Part shown: piece after piece, positions 8,987-18,076 of the stretch
How positions within the stretch are numbered: the first letter of the stretch is position 1
Layout of the letters: every line of letters begins with the position of its first letter
NCBI GenBank assembly: GCA_964481705.1
Contig: CAYZUC010000011.1
Coordinates: 1-47,171, forward strand
Direction of reading: 5' to 3'
Length of the DNA: 47,171 nucleotides
From: CAYZUC01 sp964481705
GTDB taxonomy: Bacteria > Bacillota > Clostridia > Lachnospirales > Lachnospiraceae
Notes under the pieces: model-generated
What the model was told of the DNA's origin: nothing
Seen by the model: only the letters and a program-made list of their open reading frames with translations
The model's database searches: none
Program-made: the position numbers and the translations under genes

Positions 8987-9694
8987 CTATTCTAAGCCAA
9001 GTCTCTTAAACACCTCATTGTATGCTTCTTCAACATTTCCCAAATCTCTGCGGAAACGATCCTTATCTAATTTTTCCTTGGTATGTACATCCCAAAGTCT
9101 GCAGGTATCCGGTGACGTCTCATCTGCAAGGATGATTTCTCCGTGATAACGTCCAAATTCAATCTTGAAATCAACAAGCTGAATATCTGCCTGAAGAAAA
9201 TACTCTTTTAATACTTCATTAACCTTGAATGCATATTTCTTAATCGTATCAATCTCTTCCCATGTCGCAAGTCCAAGTGCAACTGCAAAATAACTATTAA
9301 TCAAGGGATCTCCAAGATCATCATTTTTATAACTGAACTCGATAGTTGGCTCTTTGAATTCTACACCCTCTTCTACACCAAGTCTCTTAGAAAAGCTACC
9401 TGCTGCCACATTACGGATAATAACCTCCAAAGGTACGATGGAGACTTTCTTTACTGCCGTCTCACGATCGCTCAGCTGCTCAATAAAATGTGTCGGAACT
9501 CCTTTCTTTTCAAGAAGCTGGAACACTTTATTGGTCATCTTGTTATTAATGACACCTTTACCAACGATGGTTCCCTTTTTTATCCCGTTAAATGCTGTCG
9601 CGTCATCCTTATAATCTACAATCAACACATCCGGATCTGCTGTCTTAAACACTTTTTTTGCCTTACCTTCGTATAATAAATCTAATTTCTCCAT
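8987..9694 (-). CDS. purC: Phosphoribosylaminoimidazole-succinocarboxamide synthase (SAICAR synthetase)
   Basis: 235 residues, standard length. It couples CAIR and aspartate with ATP to form SAICAR in de novo purine synthesis. The N-terminal YEGKAKKVF loop (8-16) is the ATP-binding glycine-rich strand, RNVAAGS (94-100) and the later DFKIEFGR and ADETSPDTCRLWD stretches are family signatures. AGGAGG precedes the ATG. A clear sigma-A promoter lies 50-80 bases upstream (9746-9774), making this the first gene of the purine cluster. Identification is certain. Confidence 0.98.
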   Translation of the reverse strand: MEKLDLLYEGKAKKVFKTADPDVLIVDYKDDATAFNGIKKGTIVGKGVINNKMTNKVFQLLEKKGVPTHFIEQLSDRETAVKKVSIVPLEVIIRNVAAGSFSKRLGVEEGVEFKEPTIEFSYKNDDLGDPLINSYFAVALGLATWEEIDTIKKYAFKVNEVLKEYFLQADIQLVDFKIEFGRYHGEIILADETSPDTCRLWDVHTKEKLDKDRFRRDLGNVEEAYNEVFKRLGLE

Positions 9695-9745
9695 GGAAAT
9701 CCTCCTTTATTCTAAATAATTGCTTCTTATCCACTTTCCTTCAAA

Positions 9746-9774
9746 ATTATATATCAAAGCCCTCTATTTATCAA
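9746..9774 (-). promoter_or_regulatory. Sigma-A promoter of purC
   Basis: On the minus strand: -35 TTGATA (9769-9774), 17-base spacer, -10 TATAAT (9746-9751). Transcription would begin near 9739, leaving a leader of about 45 bases that holds only the ribosome binding site. That leaves no room for a purine riboswitch. Confidence 0.8.
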
Positions 9775-9861
9775 TAACAGGTTTTAAATTGAGGTCAATT
9801 CGTCAACTTTCCTATAAACACGCCTCCATCAGAGTACTCAGTTGTAAATAATTCATCCTTC

Positions 9862-11034
9862 CTAACCGGTGATGTGCTCTGTCCAAGTTTTAATCTCTGC
9901 AGCGTATTGAGGATAATCGGAAGCCAAACTTTTTATTTCATCCATTGCTGAATTGCGATTATCTGTATTATACTCTATCCGCTTTCGCATTGCCTGACGT
10001 CTTATGATCAATTCGTGACGTATCTCAACCATTTCTTTGGAATCCAGCAAGGCTTCCACCTGATGAACCCAGATACCGGCATCTTTGATACGAATCCTCT
10101 GCAGGGACTTGATCAGTTCCTCTTTGTACTCGTTCAGCTCTTCCTCAGCCTCTTGGAATTTCAGGCGTTCTGCCTTTTCCTGCTCATATTTTTCCCAAAG
10201 ATAACGCAGCTCATCAGAACTGTTGATGCTATACTTTGCGTAATTATAGTCAATTACATTTGTAATATTGATATAACGGATTTTTACTGTGTTCTGCAGC
10301 AGAATCAACTGATTCAGTCTCTTTGAAACCTTCGTATACTCCATGGCGGCAGTATTATAACGTAGAAAAACAAGAGTAAAGGAAATCGCTGAGATTCCAA
10401 TCGTAATCAAATAACCGATTTTGGTGTCCATCTCCATTGCAAATTGGAAAATCAAAAGCATAAGAATCGTAATGGAAGCGGCCATGATAACAATAACCGT
10501 TAACCCTTTTGTATTTGCCTTTGTTCCTGCAAGCTCCCGCTTACGAAACTGGCTCGACATTTTTTCACCTTCCAGATTACGCAAATCCTCACGTACAAGA
10601 ACCCGATACTCTTCATCCTTTATAAGCTTATCCAAGGCTTCTGGCATATCGTCCTCAAAGCGCTCCATATTACGGAATTGTACATCTGTCATATTTCCTA
10701 TTTTGCTCTCGCTTGTGGAACGGGTCTTTTTCAGATCAACCATATGCATGGCCAGCTTATTTATCTCAGAACGCTCCTCTTCCGGAAGCATTTCGATTTC
10801 TTCCATATCGGTCAGATAATCCGTAACAAGGCGGTATTCCATGGTTGCTTTATTTATCTCATCCGTGGCTTCCTTTATCTGCTCTGCACATTCACAGACA
10901 AATTTCTCCCGCAGTTCACGGTTATGAACATCAAGCCGATCACGACACATGGTCTCCGCTTTCCAGCCATCTTCATTTTCCCATTCTTCCTGTTGTTCTG
11001 TTTTCCGATTCTTAAATAAATTCCAAAGTTTCAT
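9862..11034 (-). CDS. Membrane coiled-coil protein, last gene of the DUF5717-type operon
   Basis: 390 residues; I do not recognise a named family. It has a charged N-terminal region with long helices (about 35-165, heptad-like, rich in E/K), a membrane hairpin at about 178-199 and 205-224, then a second helical region (225-385) also predicted to form coiled coil. Both ends are therefore on the same side of the membrane, probably the cytosol. AGGA lies 5 bases before the ATG, and the gene starts 8 bases after the TPR gene stops, so translation is probably coupled. Because it closes an operon with a DUF5717-like protein, an Hsp70-fold protein and a TPR protein, it may anchor that complex to the membrane (inference). 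Confidence 0.75.
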   Translation of the reverse strand: MKLWNLFKNRKTEQQEEWENEDGWKAETMCRDRLDVHNRELREKFVCECAEQIKEATDEINKATMEYRLVTDYLTDMEEIEMLPEEERSEINKLAMHMVDLKKTRSTSESKIGNMTDVQFRNMERFEDDMPEALDKLIKDEEYRVLVREDLRNLEGEKMSSQFRKRELAGTKANTKGLTVIVIMAASITILMLLIFQFAMEMDTKIGYLITIGISAISFTLVFLRYNTAAMEYTKVSKRLNQLILLQNTVKIRYINITNVIDYNYAKYSINSSDELRYLWEKYEQEKAERLKFQEAEEELNEYKEELIKSLQRIRIKDAGIWVHQVEALLDSKEMVEIRHELIIRRQAMRKRIEYNTDNRNSAMDEIKSLASDYPQYAAEIKTWTEHITG

Positions 11035-11042
11035 AGGTGTCC

Positions 11043-11887
11043 TTAATCATGAATCATATTTTTCTTGTATTCTTTTTTCCAATTCAACAAAATCTTTCCC
11101 AAGCTGTCATAATAAGCGGCTACTTCCCCATGTTCTTTCTGCTCCAGTGCCTTACTATATTCCAGATAATCACTTGTATTACGACTTTCTTCTGCAAGCA
11201 CACGGAGTTTTTCTTCCAACTGTGTAACCTTTTCTTGATTTAATCCCTTGTTTAGAACCATATCGAGATAATCGTTTCGATTGTTCCCCAACCGCAAGGA
11301 TGCAAGATATTGTTCATAACTGTCCTCGTCCTTGTTTAGCTCATAGGCCTGCATATATGATTCCGCAGCCAGATCAAATAGAAACATTCTGGCGTACGCG
11401 ACTCCAAGATTATGCAATACCGAAGCTTTCACGTTTGCTTCCGCTTCTTTTTCCTGTTCCAGTGCCTGTTTGTATTCTATCGCTGCAAGTGTATACTTCC
11501 CATTATTAANNNNNNNNNNTTAAGCAAGTAATCACCTCTTACTTTTCGACGCTGTAATTGCCCCATGGTCTCGCTGTCTCGCAGCCCACTTTCTATCCGT
11601 TTGAGTTCTTCACGACTGCAGTAATCAGCAGCTTCCAATATCATGGACACAAAGGCACACAGGCTCCCATTGGCACGTAATAATCCTGCCAGCTTTCTTC
11701 CGAGTTCCACCATGCCGAGATCCCGCTCGATAAAATCGCACAGCTCTCTCTTCATTATCCCACGATCCAGCAAAAAAGCATTTTCGTGCAGATAATAGCA
11801 TAGTTCCTCCATAGAATAGAGATTCATACAGATTTCTTCGATATAATAAGGTTTTTTTGCATAATCGCCTACGCATTCGTACATCAT
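11043..11887 (-). CDS. TPR-repeat protein interrupted by a 10-N gap
   Basis: Two frame pieces belong to one gene. The 5' piece (11887 to 11520) encodes a helical N-terminal region that ends KVRGDYLL just before the gap. The 3' piece (11509 to 11043) starts NNGKYTLAAIEYKQALEQ and continues with TPR-like units (NLGVAYARMFLFDLAAESYMQAYELN). The two pieces join into one TPR helix pair if the true gap length is 2 modulo 3, so the printed ten N do not keep the frame. A gene of about 280 residues is expected. The start is ATG at 11887 (or the next codon), seven to ten bases after GGAG and four bases after the previous gene's stop. TPR proteins are scaffolds; its partner is likely an operon neighbour. 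Confidence 0.75.
11510..11519. other. Assembly gap (10 N) inside the TPR gene
   Basis: Ten N. The coding frames on either side require a length of 2 modulo 3, so ten is a fixed placeholder rather than the real distance. Confidence 0.95.
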
Positions 11888-11893
11888 AGTGCA

Positions 11894-13141
11894 TTACTCC
11901 GTTTCCGGTACTTCCAGTGTGATTTCTTCCTGAAAACTCCTGCCTGTCGAAGGAAAGAGTTCACCAAAACCCAAATCGATTATTTTGATAGACATTACAT
12001 TGTCCGATTTCATACTTAATTTAATTCTGATGCGGCTGCATCGTTCCGGTCGATCCGGTAAGTCATATAAGCGTATTACGGCATATCTGGCATTTTTACC
12101 CGTAAGTGGTGTTAACACGAGTCGTACTTCCTTCTCTCGTCCCAAGAGAACTTCACGAGTCTCATTTACATCATACCAGTTTACACCGGCATCAACAATT
12201 GGGTCATACACCTCCGAGCCTGACCGTAATAACTTCATTCCAACATTGCATTTTAATTTATCCCTGCCCAGGTATACATAGCCTTCCTCAAGCTCGCTAG
12301 GCTGTACGCGCTCCAAAGCAGCATAGCATGCGCCCTTTGTATACATATTCTTTCCCTGAAATACACGATGCCTGTCGCAAAGAATTTTAAGGGATTCTTT
12401 CATCCAATCCCCCTCAAATCCATCTCCTATCAGATAAATACTCGTAACCATATTTCCTTCGAGGAGCCCGATTGCAATTTCCGCCATATCCGAATCGTTC
12501 CGTTCCCGCATTTCGTTCTGTTCCAGCTCTTCAATAAATGCTACTACCGGTCGCGTTCTTCGATTCATGGAAAGTCGATATGTTTTCAGTCTGTCATGCG
12601 AATAGTCAAGTACCATAACCTGATTTTGCCACAGCTCCGGCGGTTGATGAATCGTATAGTAGTAAATACTCTCCAGATATGATTGTACTCGTATCTTGCC
12701 GGATTCTATTGGGAGCTCACTTACGACCTCCTTAAGTGCTGTAATCGTCGCCGCATCAAGTGTCTCAACGGTTAACATAATACATTCTGCCAGCTGCCAT
12801 GGTGTGGTAAGATTAACAAGACTCAAGGTTCTCTTCATAAACATCGCAAGAAGCGTAATTGGAGAAAACTCTTCCTCTTCCAAGACAATGGCATTTCCTG
12901 CTATGGCACGTTCCAAAAGATGATCAACAAGAATGGCCTGATCCATATCTGCTGCTTTTTGTGCTTCATCACCATAATACCACTGATTGACTCTTTTTCG
13001 TTTTGCAAGCACCGTCGGTATTGTATACTTCTCCGAACCAATTACGGTTGCCAGAGATGAGATGTTCTTTTCTTCAACCTTGGAGAAACTCACCTGAGTT
13101 ATGGAATCACTTAAATCATATCCTATTACAATTCTGTCCAT
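11894..13141 (-). CDS. DUF5716-like protein with Hsp70/actin-type ATPase fold
   Basis: 415 residues. The ATG at 13141 has GGAG six bases upstream; the frame to 13153 is less likely. The N-terminus IVIGYDLSDSITQVS looks like the phosphate-1 strand of Hsp70/actin proteins, LDYSHDRLKTYRL (about 192) sits where phosphate-2 is expected but lacks the DxGGGT glycines, and IYLIGDGFEG plus YTKGACYAAL (about 260-305) resemble the adenosine motif. The C-terminal 110 residues are a beta-rich domain. From memory this matches proteins labelled DUF5716 in Lachnospiraceae. It is encoded 27 bases after the DUF5717-like gene and four bases before the TPR gene. It may bind ATP and drive or sense assembly of the operon's complex, but the weak phosphate-2 motif means catalysis is uncertain. 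Confidence 0.75.
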   Translation of the reverse strand: MDRIVIGYDLSDSITQVSFSKVEEKNISSLATVIGSEKYTIPTVLAKRKRVNQWYYGDEAQKAADMDQAILVDHLLERAIAGNAIVLEEEEFSPITLLAMFMKRTLSLVNLTTPWQLAECIMLTVETLDAATITALKEVVSELPIESGKIRVQSYLESIYYYTIHQPPELWQNQVMVLDYSHDRLKTYRLSMNRRTRPVVAFIEELEQNEMRERNDSDMAEIAIGLLEGNMVTSIYLIGDGFEGDWMKESLKILCDRHRVFQGKNMYTKGACYAALERVQPSELEEGYVYLGRDKLKCNVGMKLLRSGSEVYDPIVDAGVNWYDVNETREVLLGREKEVRLVLTPLTGKNARYAVIRLYDLPDRPERCSRIRIKLSMKSDNVMSIKIIDLGFGELFPSTGRSFQEEITLEVPETE

Positions 13142-13168
13142 TGTAATCTCCATTCTTTGCGCAAAAAT

Positions 13169-16100
13169 TTACTTCAGATGGAATATCTGATTGGTTACAA
13201 AGTCTTTTTTCAGATAGACCTCCATAAGACCAAGCAGGCTCTCATCATCCTGCAAAGCCCTACTAATCATCATATCATTTAAAACTGCATACTTTGTATC
13301 ATTTCCGTTCATACTGATATCATTGTTATGGATCACAAGACTTTGCGTCAGCATTTCCTTATCCTTAATCTCTTCTGTGATATAGTATTGTAGTGTCTCA
13401 CCAAAGAATAAGATAAACTCCTTGGAAAAAGTACCACCGTACATATTCTTCATTTCTTCTTTCACATATTGGACATCCTCATCTTCCTCGCTCTCCAATA
13501 CATAATGCAGCACCACACGGCTATTGGGCTGCGTTTTATACTCAACAATCGTTTTGTCATGATAAAGTACAAGCTCCGGGATCTCATCTTCATAAACCTT
13601 AAAGAAATCAAACATTATATTTCTTCGCAGCATTTCATGAATAAATTGATGGATAATCCGTTGTGTCTCCTCATCATAGGGAACCATCGTACGTCTGTTG
13701 ACAAGCTCTTCTCCAAAAAAACGAATGAGCGACAGCTTGCATACGTCGTTTAAATCCTCACCACGTCGATAAGCACGCAATATTTTTTCAAATACACGCT
13801 CATCCATCAGACTATCCTCAATAAAATACTCAAATGCATTATATGTAAGATACGCTAGTTCTACACTTGAAACTGCCCCTCCTCGCTGATAGCTTTCAAA
13901 GATATCGTCCTTTTCCCCAAGGAACGCTCTCGTATAGAGCATCTGGACGATCATCTTTTCCTCCATCGCATGCGTGTCAATTTCAAAATTAACCGCAGCT
14001 TTCCAAATATTACGCATTTCCTTGATCGTACCTTCAAAGTGCATCGTCAGGTATTTCAGAACGGTCTGATCATATTTTCCTGCGCGAAATACCATATGCG
14101 AAATCTGTACAAGATAAGTGTCTTCTTCATAATCACTAAGACGAATCATTTTACTGCAGAGCTTAACAAGAATCTTGGAACCAATATTTTCTGTTCCATA
14201 GACCCGAACAATTTCATAGGCTTCCTCCTGCATATCGCGTCGTATCATGAATTCAATCAATTCGGCGCGATCCTTTGGGATGAGGATTTTTGCATCGATG
14301 CCAGTAAGAAAATCATCAAGCTCCTGAATCCGGTCATGGTCGTAATAGTAATACATCAGCTTCAATCGAAGTTCTCTCTTATAGCTCTCACGTATAAGAT
14401 TTGAATCCACAATATGTCGGATAAACGAAACCTTATCCTCGTGAATAGAAATATAGTGTTTATTCTCCTCACATACAAAAATACTGAGCCCGACATAAGC
14501 TGTCTGACCATCCTTGATATCCGTCAAGAAACGCATCGGCTTCATCAACGGCTCCACTTCATAACTGATAGACTGATGATAGCGGTTGCCATCTGCATCC
14601 TCGAGAAACATCTCATACTCTTGCGAGTAAACAGACAAGTAAGCATTTCCATCAATAAATGGTGCTTTGTCTTCGGAACACATCTGTGGAGTAATCATAA
14701 CCAGGCAACGTATCTTGCGATTTTCACATCGAATACGATTCACAAATAAAATACTGGAAAAATGCTTTTTCATCTCTTCTCGGACAATGGACTCTTTCAT
14801 CATGTAATCATATACACGTGACAGATTCTCATCGATGTTCTCCAGTCCAATCTGCTCCATTGTGAAGGCACAAATCTGTGATTCATACGAACGTAATATC
14901 TCTGGGCTGCTCTCCTGATGATCAATCAGCAAACGATACAGGAGTGCATTTCTCTTGTAATCCAAATCACTATTGTATGCGAAGTACATCTGAACCATTC
15001 GTGGAAGCGGTTCTCTCCAATTCATCGGAATGGAATACATGTAGTACTCATAAAGGCGGGTTATTCGCATTTCTCGTTCAACTGCTTTGGCATACCATGG
15101 AAAATATACTTTATCTGTCATATTACCCTTGATCAAATGTGTACATATGGCAGTTAGTATCTCATCCTCGACCTTCTCCTCATAATACGCACAAAGAATA
15201 CGGTGTAAAAACGGAGAAAAACGTTTCATGCGACTACTCAGATAAACAACCTGACGTACCAGATTCTCCGGAACAAGTCCCATACGAACGCTCCAAAGAA
15301 GCACATGTAATTCAAAATCCTCCAGCTTTACCATAAGTGTAGGATTCGCAACATAGATATGATAAGCCTCTACATATAATACAGGGCTGGTACATCCGGT
15401 CTCAAACTGGTGTTCCAGCAGCGAAAGCTTCATCGATTGATTCTTGCCTATCTGTGCATCCAAGTACAGCAGTACCCACAGCAGACGGTACTGGGTGCGA
15501 TTCCTATTATATAGTTCATGAACCTGTCTGGCTAAATCATCTGTAATTTCGTTGTCTCGCTGAAGCAGTGACAGTAGATACAAGTAATAACCATACTGTA
15601 CGGATGACTGACCACGAATCTTAAGGTCTGTTGCAACATGATCCAAAATCCACTTTGCCTCTTGAAAACGTTCCGCTGACAACAGAAGCTGTGCCTGAAA
15701 AAGTCTTGCTTCCACACAGGTATCATCCAATGCTATCATGTGTTCCACAATGGTCGTGGATTCCTTGATCCAATTCGCAGTATTAATATTCTTGATGCGA
15801 AAGGATAAATATACATTTGTCAGTTCCAGATTCAGCTTTTGCATCTGTGCGTGAAGCGACTGAGCATAATCCCGTCTAGTACCCATATGAATACAAAAAT
15901 GAACTTCTCTTGAATAATAGGGAGTGATAAGAATGACACGCCCAAAGTTATTCCCATTATGGAGCTGGCTCGAATCGACACGAACTTCCAAATCAAAATG
16001 ATTACCAAGGAAATCATCCTCCGTAATCGACCTTCTCTCAGGAATTAAAAAGGAGGCATCGGAAGACACTTCCACATTAATATATCCCCACCCCACCTTG

Positions 16101-16747
16101 GTGATCGGAATACTATTCGAGATTTCCTCCTGAATATCAGCAAATTCCACGGTTTCCTCGGGTGTTAAAATATAAACCGGTTCCTTTTTATGAATAGAAA
16201 TTAAGAACTCCTCAACGTTTTGTTTGTTGCCAACCATTGCTGAAAGTCCCAAATATGTAGACAAATACATACGATCGTTATTAACAAAGATTTTACGAAA
16301 CTCGCTTGAATAAAACAGCTTGACTGCTTCATCATAATCGGACTGAGCCAGATTTGTGAAGTGAAATAGATTCTTGATGGTACCTATGGAAGAACGTAAG
16401 ACACTATGAACCACGCTTGCAACAAAAGGCAAATAATACTCACCCAGCTGTGAGATGATTACAATCTCACCCTTCAGTACATCCCCCTCTTCCATTCCCG
16501 TACTGTCAAATTCATAGGGTACTTCTACCGCATAATCATCAAAATCTCCCACTTTGCATCGCATTCTTGGGCTGGAAGAGAAAATGGAGCCTTGCATCTT
16601 CCTGTCATCTGGTGCGGCAATCGTGAAACTTCCCGAAGTCACTTTATTCAGGTCAATCATGAGCTCAAGCTTTTTCTCAGATAATGTCATCTTACCTGTA
16701 TCACGCTCAAAAAATCCATTAGCAAGCTTTTCTACATGCTCTCTCAA
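13169..16747 (-). CDS. Very large DUF5717-like protein
   Basis: 1192 residues from a TTG at 16747 that has AGGGGGTG six bases upstream. An in-frame ATG at 16816 (1215 residues) has no ribosome binding site, and the nearest good -10 boxes lie close above it, so the TTG is preferred. The first 30 residues (LREHVEKLANGFFERD) match how I recall DUF5717 proteins beginning. A beta-rich N-terminal part (about 25-130) with KLELMIDL and a second beta domain near 240-300 are followed by a long alpha-helical solenoid with TPR-like helix pairs to about residue 700, another beta stretch, and more helices to the end. No signal peptide or membrane segment; a cytosolic scaffold is likely. It is the first gene of the four-gene operon. 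Function unknown. Confidence 0.8.
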   Translation of the reverse strand: MREHVEKLANGFFERDTGKMTLSEKKLELMIDLNKVTSGSFTIAAPDDRKMQGSIFSSSPRMRCKVGDFDDYAVEVPYEFDSTGMEEGDVLKGEIVIISQLGEYYLPFVASVVHSVLRSSIGTIKNLFHFTNLAQSDYDEAVKLFYSSEFRKIFVNNDRMYLSTYLGLSAMVGNKQNVEEFLISIHKKEPVYILTPEETVEFADIQEEISNSIPITKVGWGYINVEVSSDASFLIPERRSITEDDFLGNHFDLEVRVDSSQLHNGNNFGRVILITPYYSREVHFCIHMGTRRDYAQSLHAQMQKLNLELTNVYLSFRIKNINTANWIKESTTIVEHMIALDDTCVEARLFQAQLLLSAERFQEAKWILDHVATDLKIRGQSSVQYGYYLYLLSLLQRDNEITDDLARQVHELYNRNRTQYRLLWVLLYLDAQIGKNQSMKLSLLEHQFETGCTSPVLYVEAYHIYVANPTLMVKLEDFELHVLLWSVRMGLVPENLVRQVVYLSSRMKRFSPFLHRILCAYYEEKVEDEILTAICTHLIKGNMTDKVYFPWYAKAVEREMRITRLYEYYMYSIPMNWREPLPRMVQMYFAYNSDLDYKRNALLYRLLIDHQESSPEILRSYESQICAFTMEQIGLENIDENLSRVYDYMMKESIVREEMKKHFSSILFVNRIRCENRKIRCLVMITPQMCSEDKAPFIDGNAYLSVYSQEYEMFLEDADGNRYHQSISYEVEPLMKPMRFLTDIKDGQTAYVGLSIFVCEENKHYISIHEDKVSFIRHIVDSNLIRESYKRELRLKLMYYYYDHDRIQELDDFLTGIDAKILIPKDRAELIEFMIRRDMQEEAYEIVRVYGTENIGSKILVKLCSKMIRLSDYEEDTYLVQISHMVFRAGKYDQTVLKYLTMHFEGTIKEMRNIWKAAVNFEIDTHAMEEKMIVQMLYTRAFLGEKDDIFESYQRGGAVSSVELAYLTYNAFEYFIEDSLMDERVFEKILRAYRRGEDLNDVCKLSLIRFFGEELVNRRTMVPYDEETQRIIHQFIHEMLRRNIMFDFFKVYEDEIPELVLYHDKTIVEYKTQPNSRVVLHYVLESEEDEDVQYVKEEMKNMYGGTFSKEFILFFGETLQYYITEEIKDKEMLTQSLVIHNNDISMNGNDTKYAVLNDMMISRALQDDESLLGLMEVYLKKDFVTNQIFHLK

Positions 16748-16901
16748 CTGCCTCACCCCCTCTTCCGTAAAAGATTTTACTCTTGTAAAACACAAAAGAC
16801 ATTGCACTTTTTTCATTATGCTTTATACTATAATGGATGTCGGGCTATCCTAAGTAGGAATTGCAATTATGGTCGGTATCAATCAGCCCACATCACTGTT
16901 A

Positions 16902-16931
16902 AGTATATCATATTTTGACATGGATTTACAA
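16902..16931 (-). promoter_or_regulatory. Candidate promoter of the DUF5717-type operon
   Basis: On the minus strand: -35 TTGTAA (16926-16931), 18-base spacer, -10 TATACT (16902-16907). It gives a leader of about 150 bases to the TTG start. A second -10-like TATAGT nearer the gene lacks a -35. The promoter overlaps the start region of the divergent aminotransferase gene. Confidence 0.45.
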
Positions 16932-16963
16932 TGGATTTCCATACAAGAATGGAGGTTTTCGTA

Positions 16964-18058
16964 ATGGAACACAAAGAGCATTTTCATGGTAGTGACCTGG
17001 AAAAAATAGAGAAGGTTTATGGAATAAAAAAGGAGAATATCACGTCTTTTTCTGCAAATGTGAATCCGCTTGGACTATCCGGCAAGCTAAAGGATACTCT
17101 TTCCGAACATCTTGATGTATTGACCTCTTATCCGGATCGAGAGTATTCAGAGCTTCGTTCCACAATAGCCAAGTATTGCGATACTGTAAAAGAAAATGTT
17201 GTAGTCGGTAATGGCTCTACAGAACTGATTTCTCTTTTCACGAAAGTGATTGCACCAAAAAAAGCGCTTGTTTTCGCGCCAACGTATTCAGAGTATGATC
17301 ATGAGATTTCGCTAAGTGGGGGGGATTTCGACTATTTTGAATTAAAGGAAGAGGATGGTTATGCACCAGACTTAGATGCGCTAAAATTGGTACTCAAGAA
17401 GAATTACGACCTTGTTGTAATCTGTAATCCGGACAATCCTACCTCGTATCTGATTGATAAGAAAATGATGGAACAGATTCTAATCATGTGTCCCGCCCCA
17501 ACGTATGTGATGGTTGACGAGACGTATATGGAGTTTGCTCCGGATTACGAATCTTCGAATGGAATCTCCCTAACCGAACGTTTTGATCATCTCTTCATCA
17601 TCCGAGGTATTTCCAAGTTTTTCGCAGCTCCCGGACTTCGTCTTGGTTATGCCGTTACCGGCAATCATACTTTGATCGAGCAAATGGTAGCCGAACAGAA
17701 TCCATGGTCCATTAATTCGCTGGCCGAAATGGCGGGCAAGCTCATGTTCACCGATCACGATTACATCAGTCGTACCAAGAGACTCATTTTTTCAGAACGC
17801 GAACGCATCTGCGCTCGCCTGGATACTATAAAAGGGCTGAAATACTACAAGCCCTCTGCGAACTTTGTTCTGGTCAAAATTCTTAATCCTGACGTTGATG
17901 CCGATATTCTCTTCGATGTGTGTATCCGTAAGAATATGATGATTCGAAACTGCTCTTCCTTCCCATACTTGAGCAATCGTTACTTTCGATTCTGCATCAT
18001 GTCACCCGGAATGAATGAATTGTTGTTAAAATGCATAGAAGAAGTGGTAGGGAAATAA
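16964..18058 (+). CDS. Class I/II PLP aminotransferase, HisC/CobD-like
   Basis: 364 residues. GGAGG seven bases before the ATG at 16964 sets the start, rather than the ATG at 16931. The fold-type I PLP markers are present: NPDNPT at 155-160, DETY at 185-188, the PLP lysine K218 in RGISKFF and R226 in GLRLGY. The N-terminal HGSDLEKIEKVYGI and SFSANVNPLG are closest to threonine-phosphate decarboxylase (CobD) and histidinol-phosphate aminotransferase. No cobalamin or histidine genes are nearby, so the substrate is open; a role on a histidinol-phosphate-like amino acid is possible. It is divergent from the DUF5717 operon and convergent with the GntR gene. Confidence 0.85.
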   Translation: MEHKEHFHGSDLEKIEKVYGIKKENITSFSANVNPLGLSGKLKDTLSEHLDVLTSYPDREYSELRSTIAKYCDTVKENVVVGNGSTELISLFTKVIAPKKALVFAPTYSEYDHEISLSGGDFDYFELKEEDGYAPDLDALKLVLKKNYDLVVICNPDNPTSYLIDKKMMEQILIMCPAPTYVMVDETYMEFAPDYESSNGISLTERFDHLFIIRGISKFFAAPGLRLGYAVTGNHTLIEQMVAEQNPWSINSLAEMAGKLMFTDHDYISRTKRLIFSERERICARLDTIKGLKYYKPSANFVLVKILNPDVDADILFDVCIRKNMMIRNCSSFPYLSNRYFRFCIMSPGMNELLLKCIEEVVGK

Positions 18059-18070
18059 ACACCTGCCACC
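18045..18070. terminator. Possible convergent terminator between aminotransferase and GntR genes
   Basis: GTGGTAGG and CCTGCCAC pair over eight bases (one G-U) around a ten-base A-rich loop overlapping the aminotransferase stop codon. The pyrimidine stretches beside it (TCTTATCT on one strand, TTCTTCT on the other) are weak T-runs, so termination is only plausible. Confidence 0.35.
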
Positions 18071-18076
18071 TCTTAT

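Noticed and set aside
9695..9861. Purine riboswitch or PurR box upstream of purC
   Set aside because: The leader between the promoter and purC is too short for a riboswitch and I see no paired PurBox.
11625..11894. An 89-residue frame beginning with the first ATG after the Hsp70-fold gene
   Set aside because: It is a shadow of the TPR gene. The downstream ATG at 11887 gives a longer protein that joins across the gap.
13139..13170. Third copy of the leader repeat before the Hsp70-fold gene
   Set aside because: Only the ribosome binding site stretch AAGAATGGAGATTA is shared; the leader frame and stem are absent.
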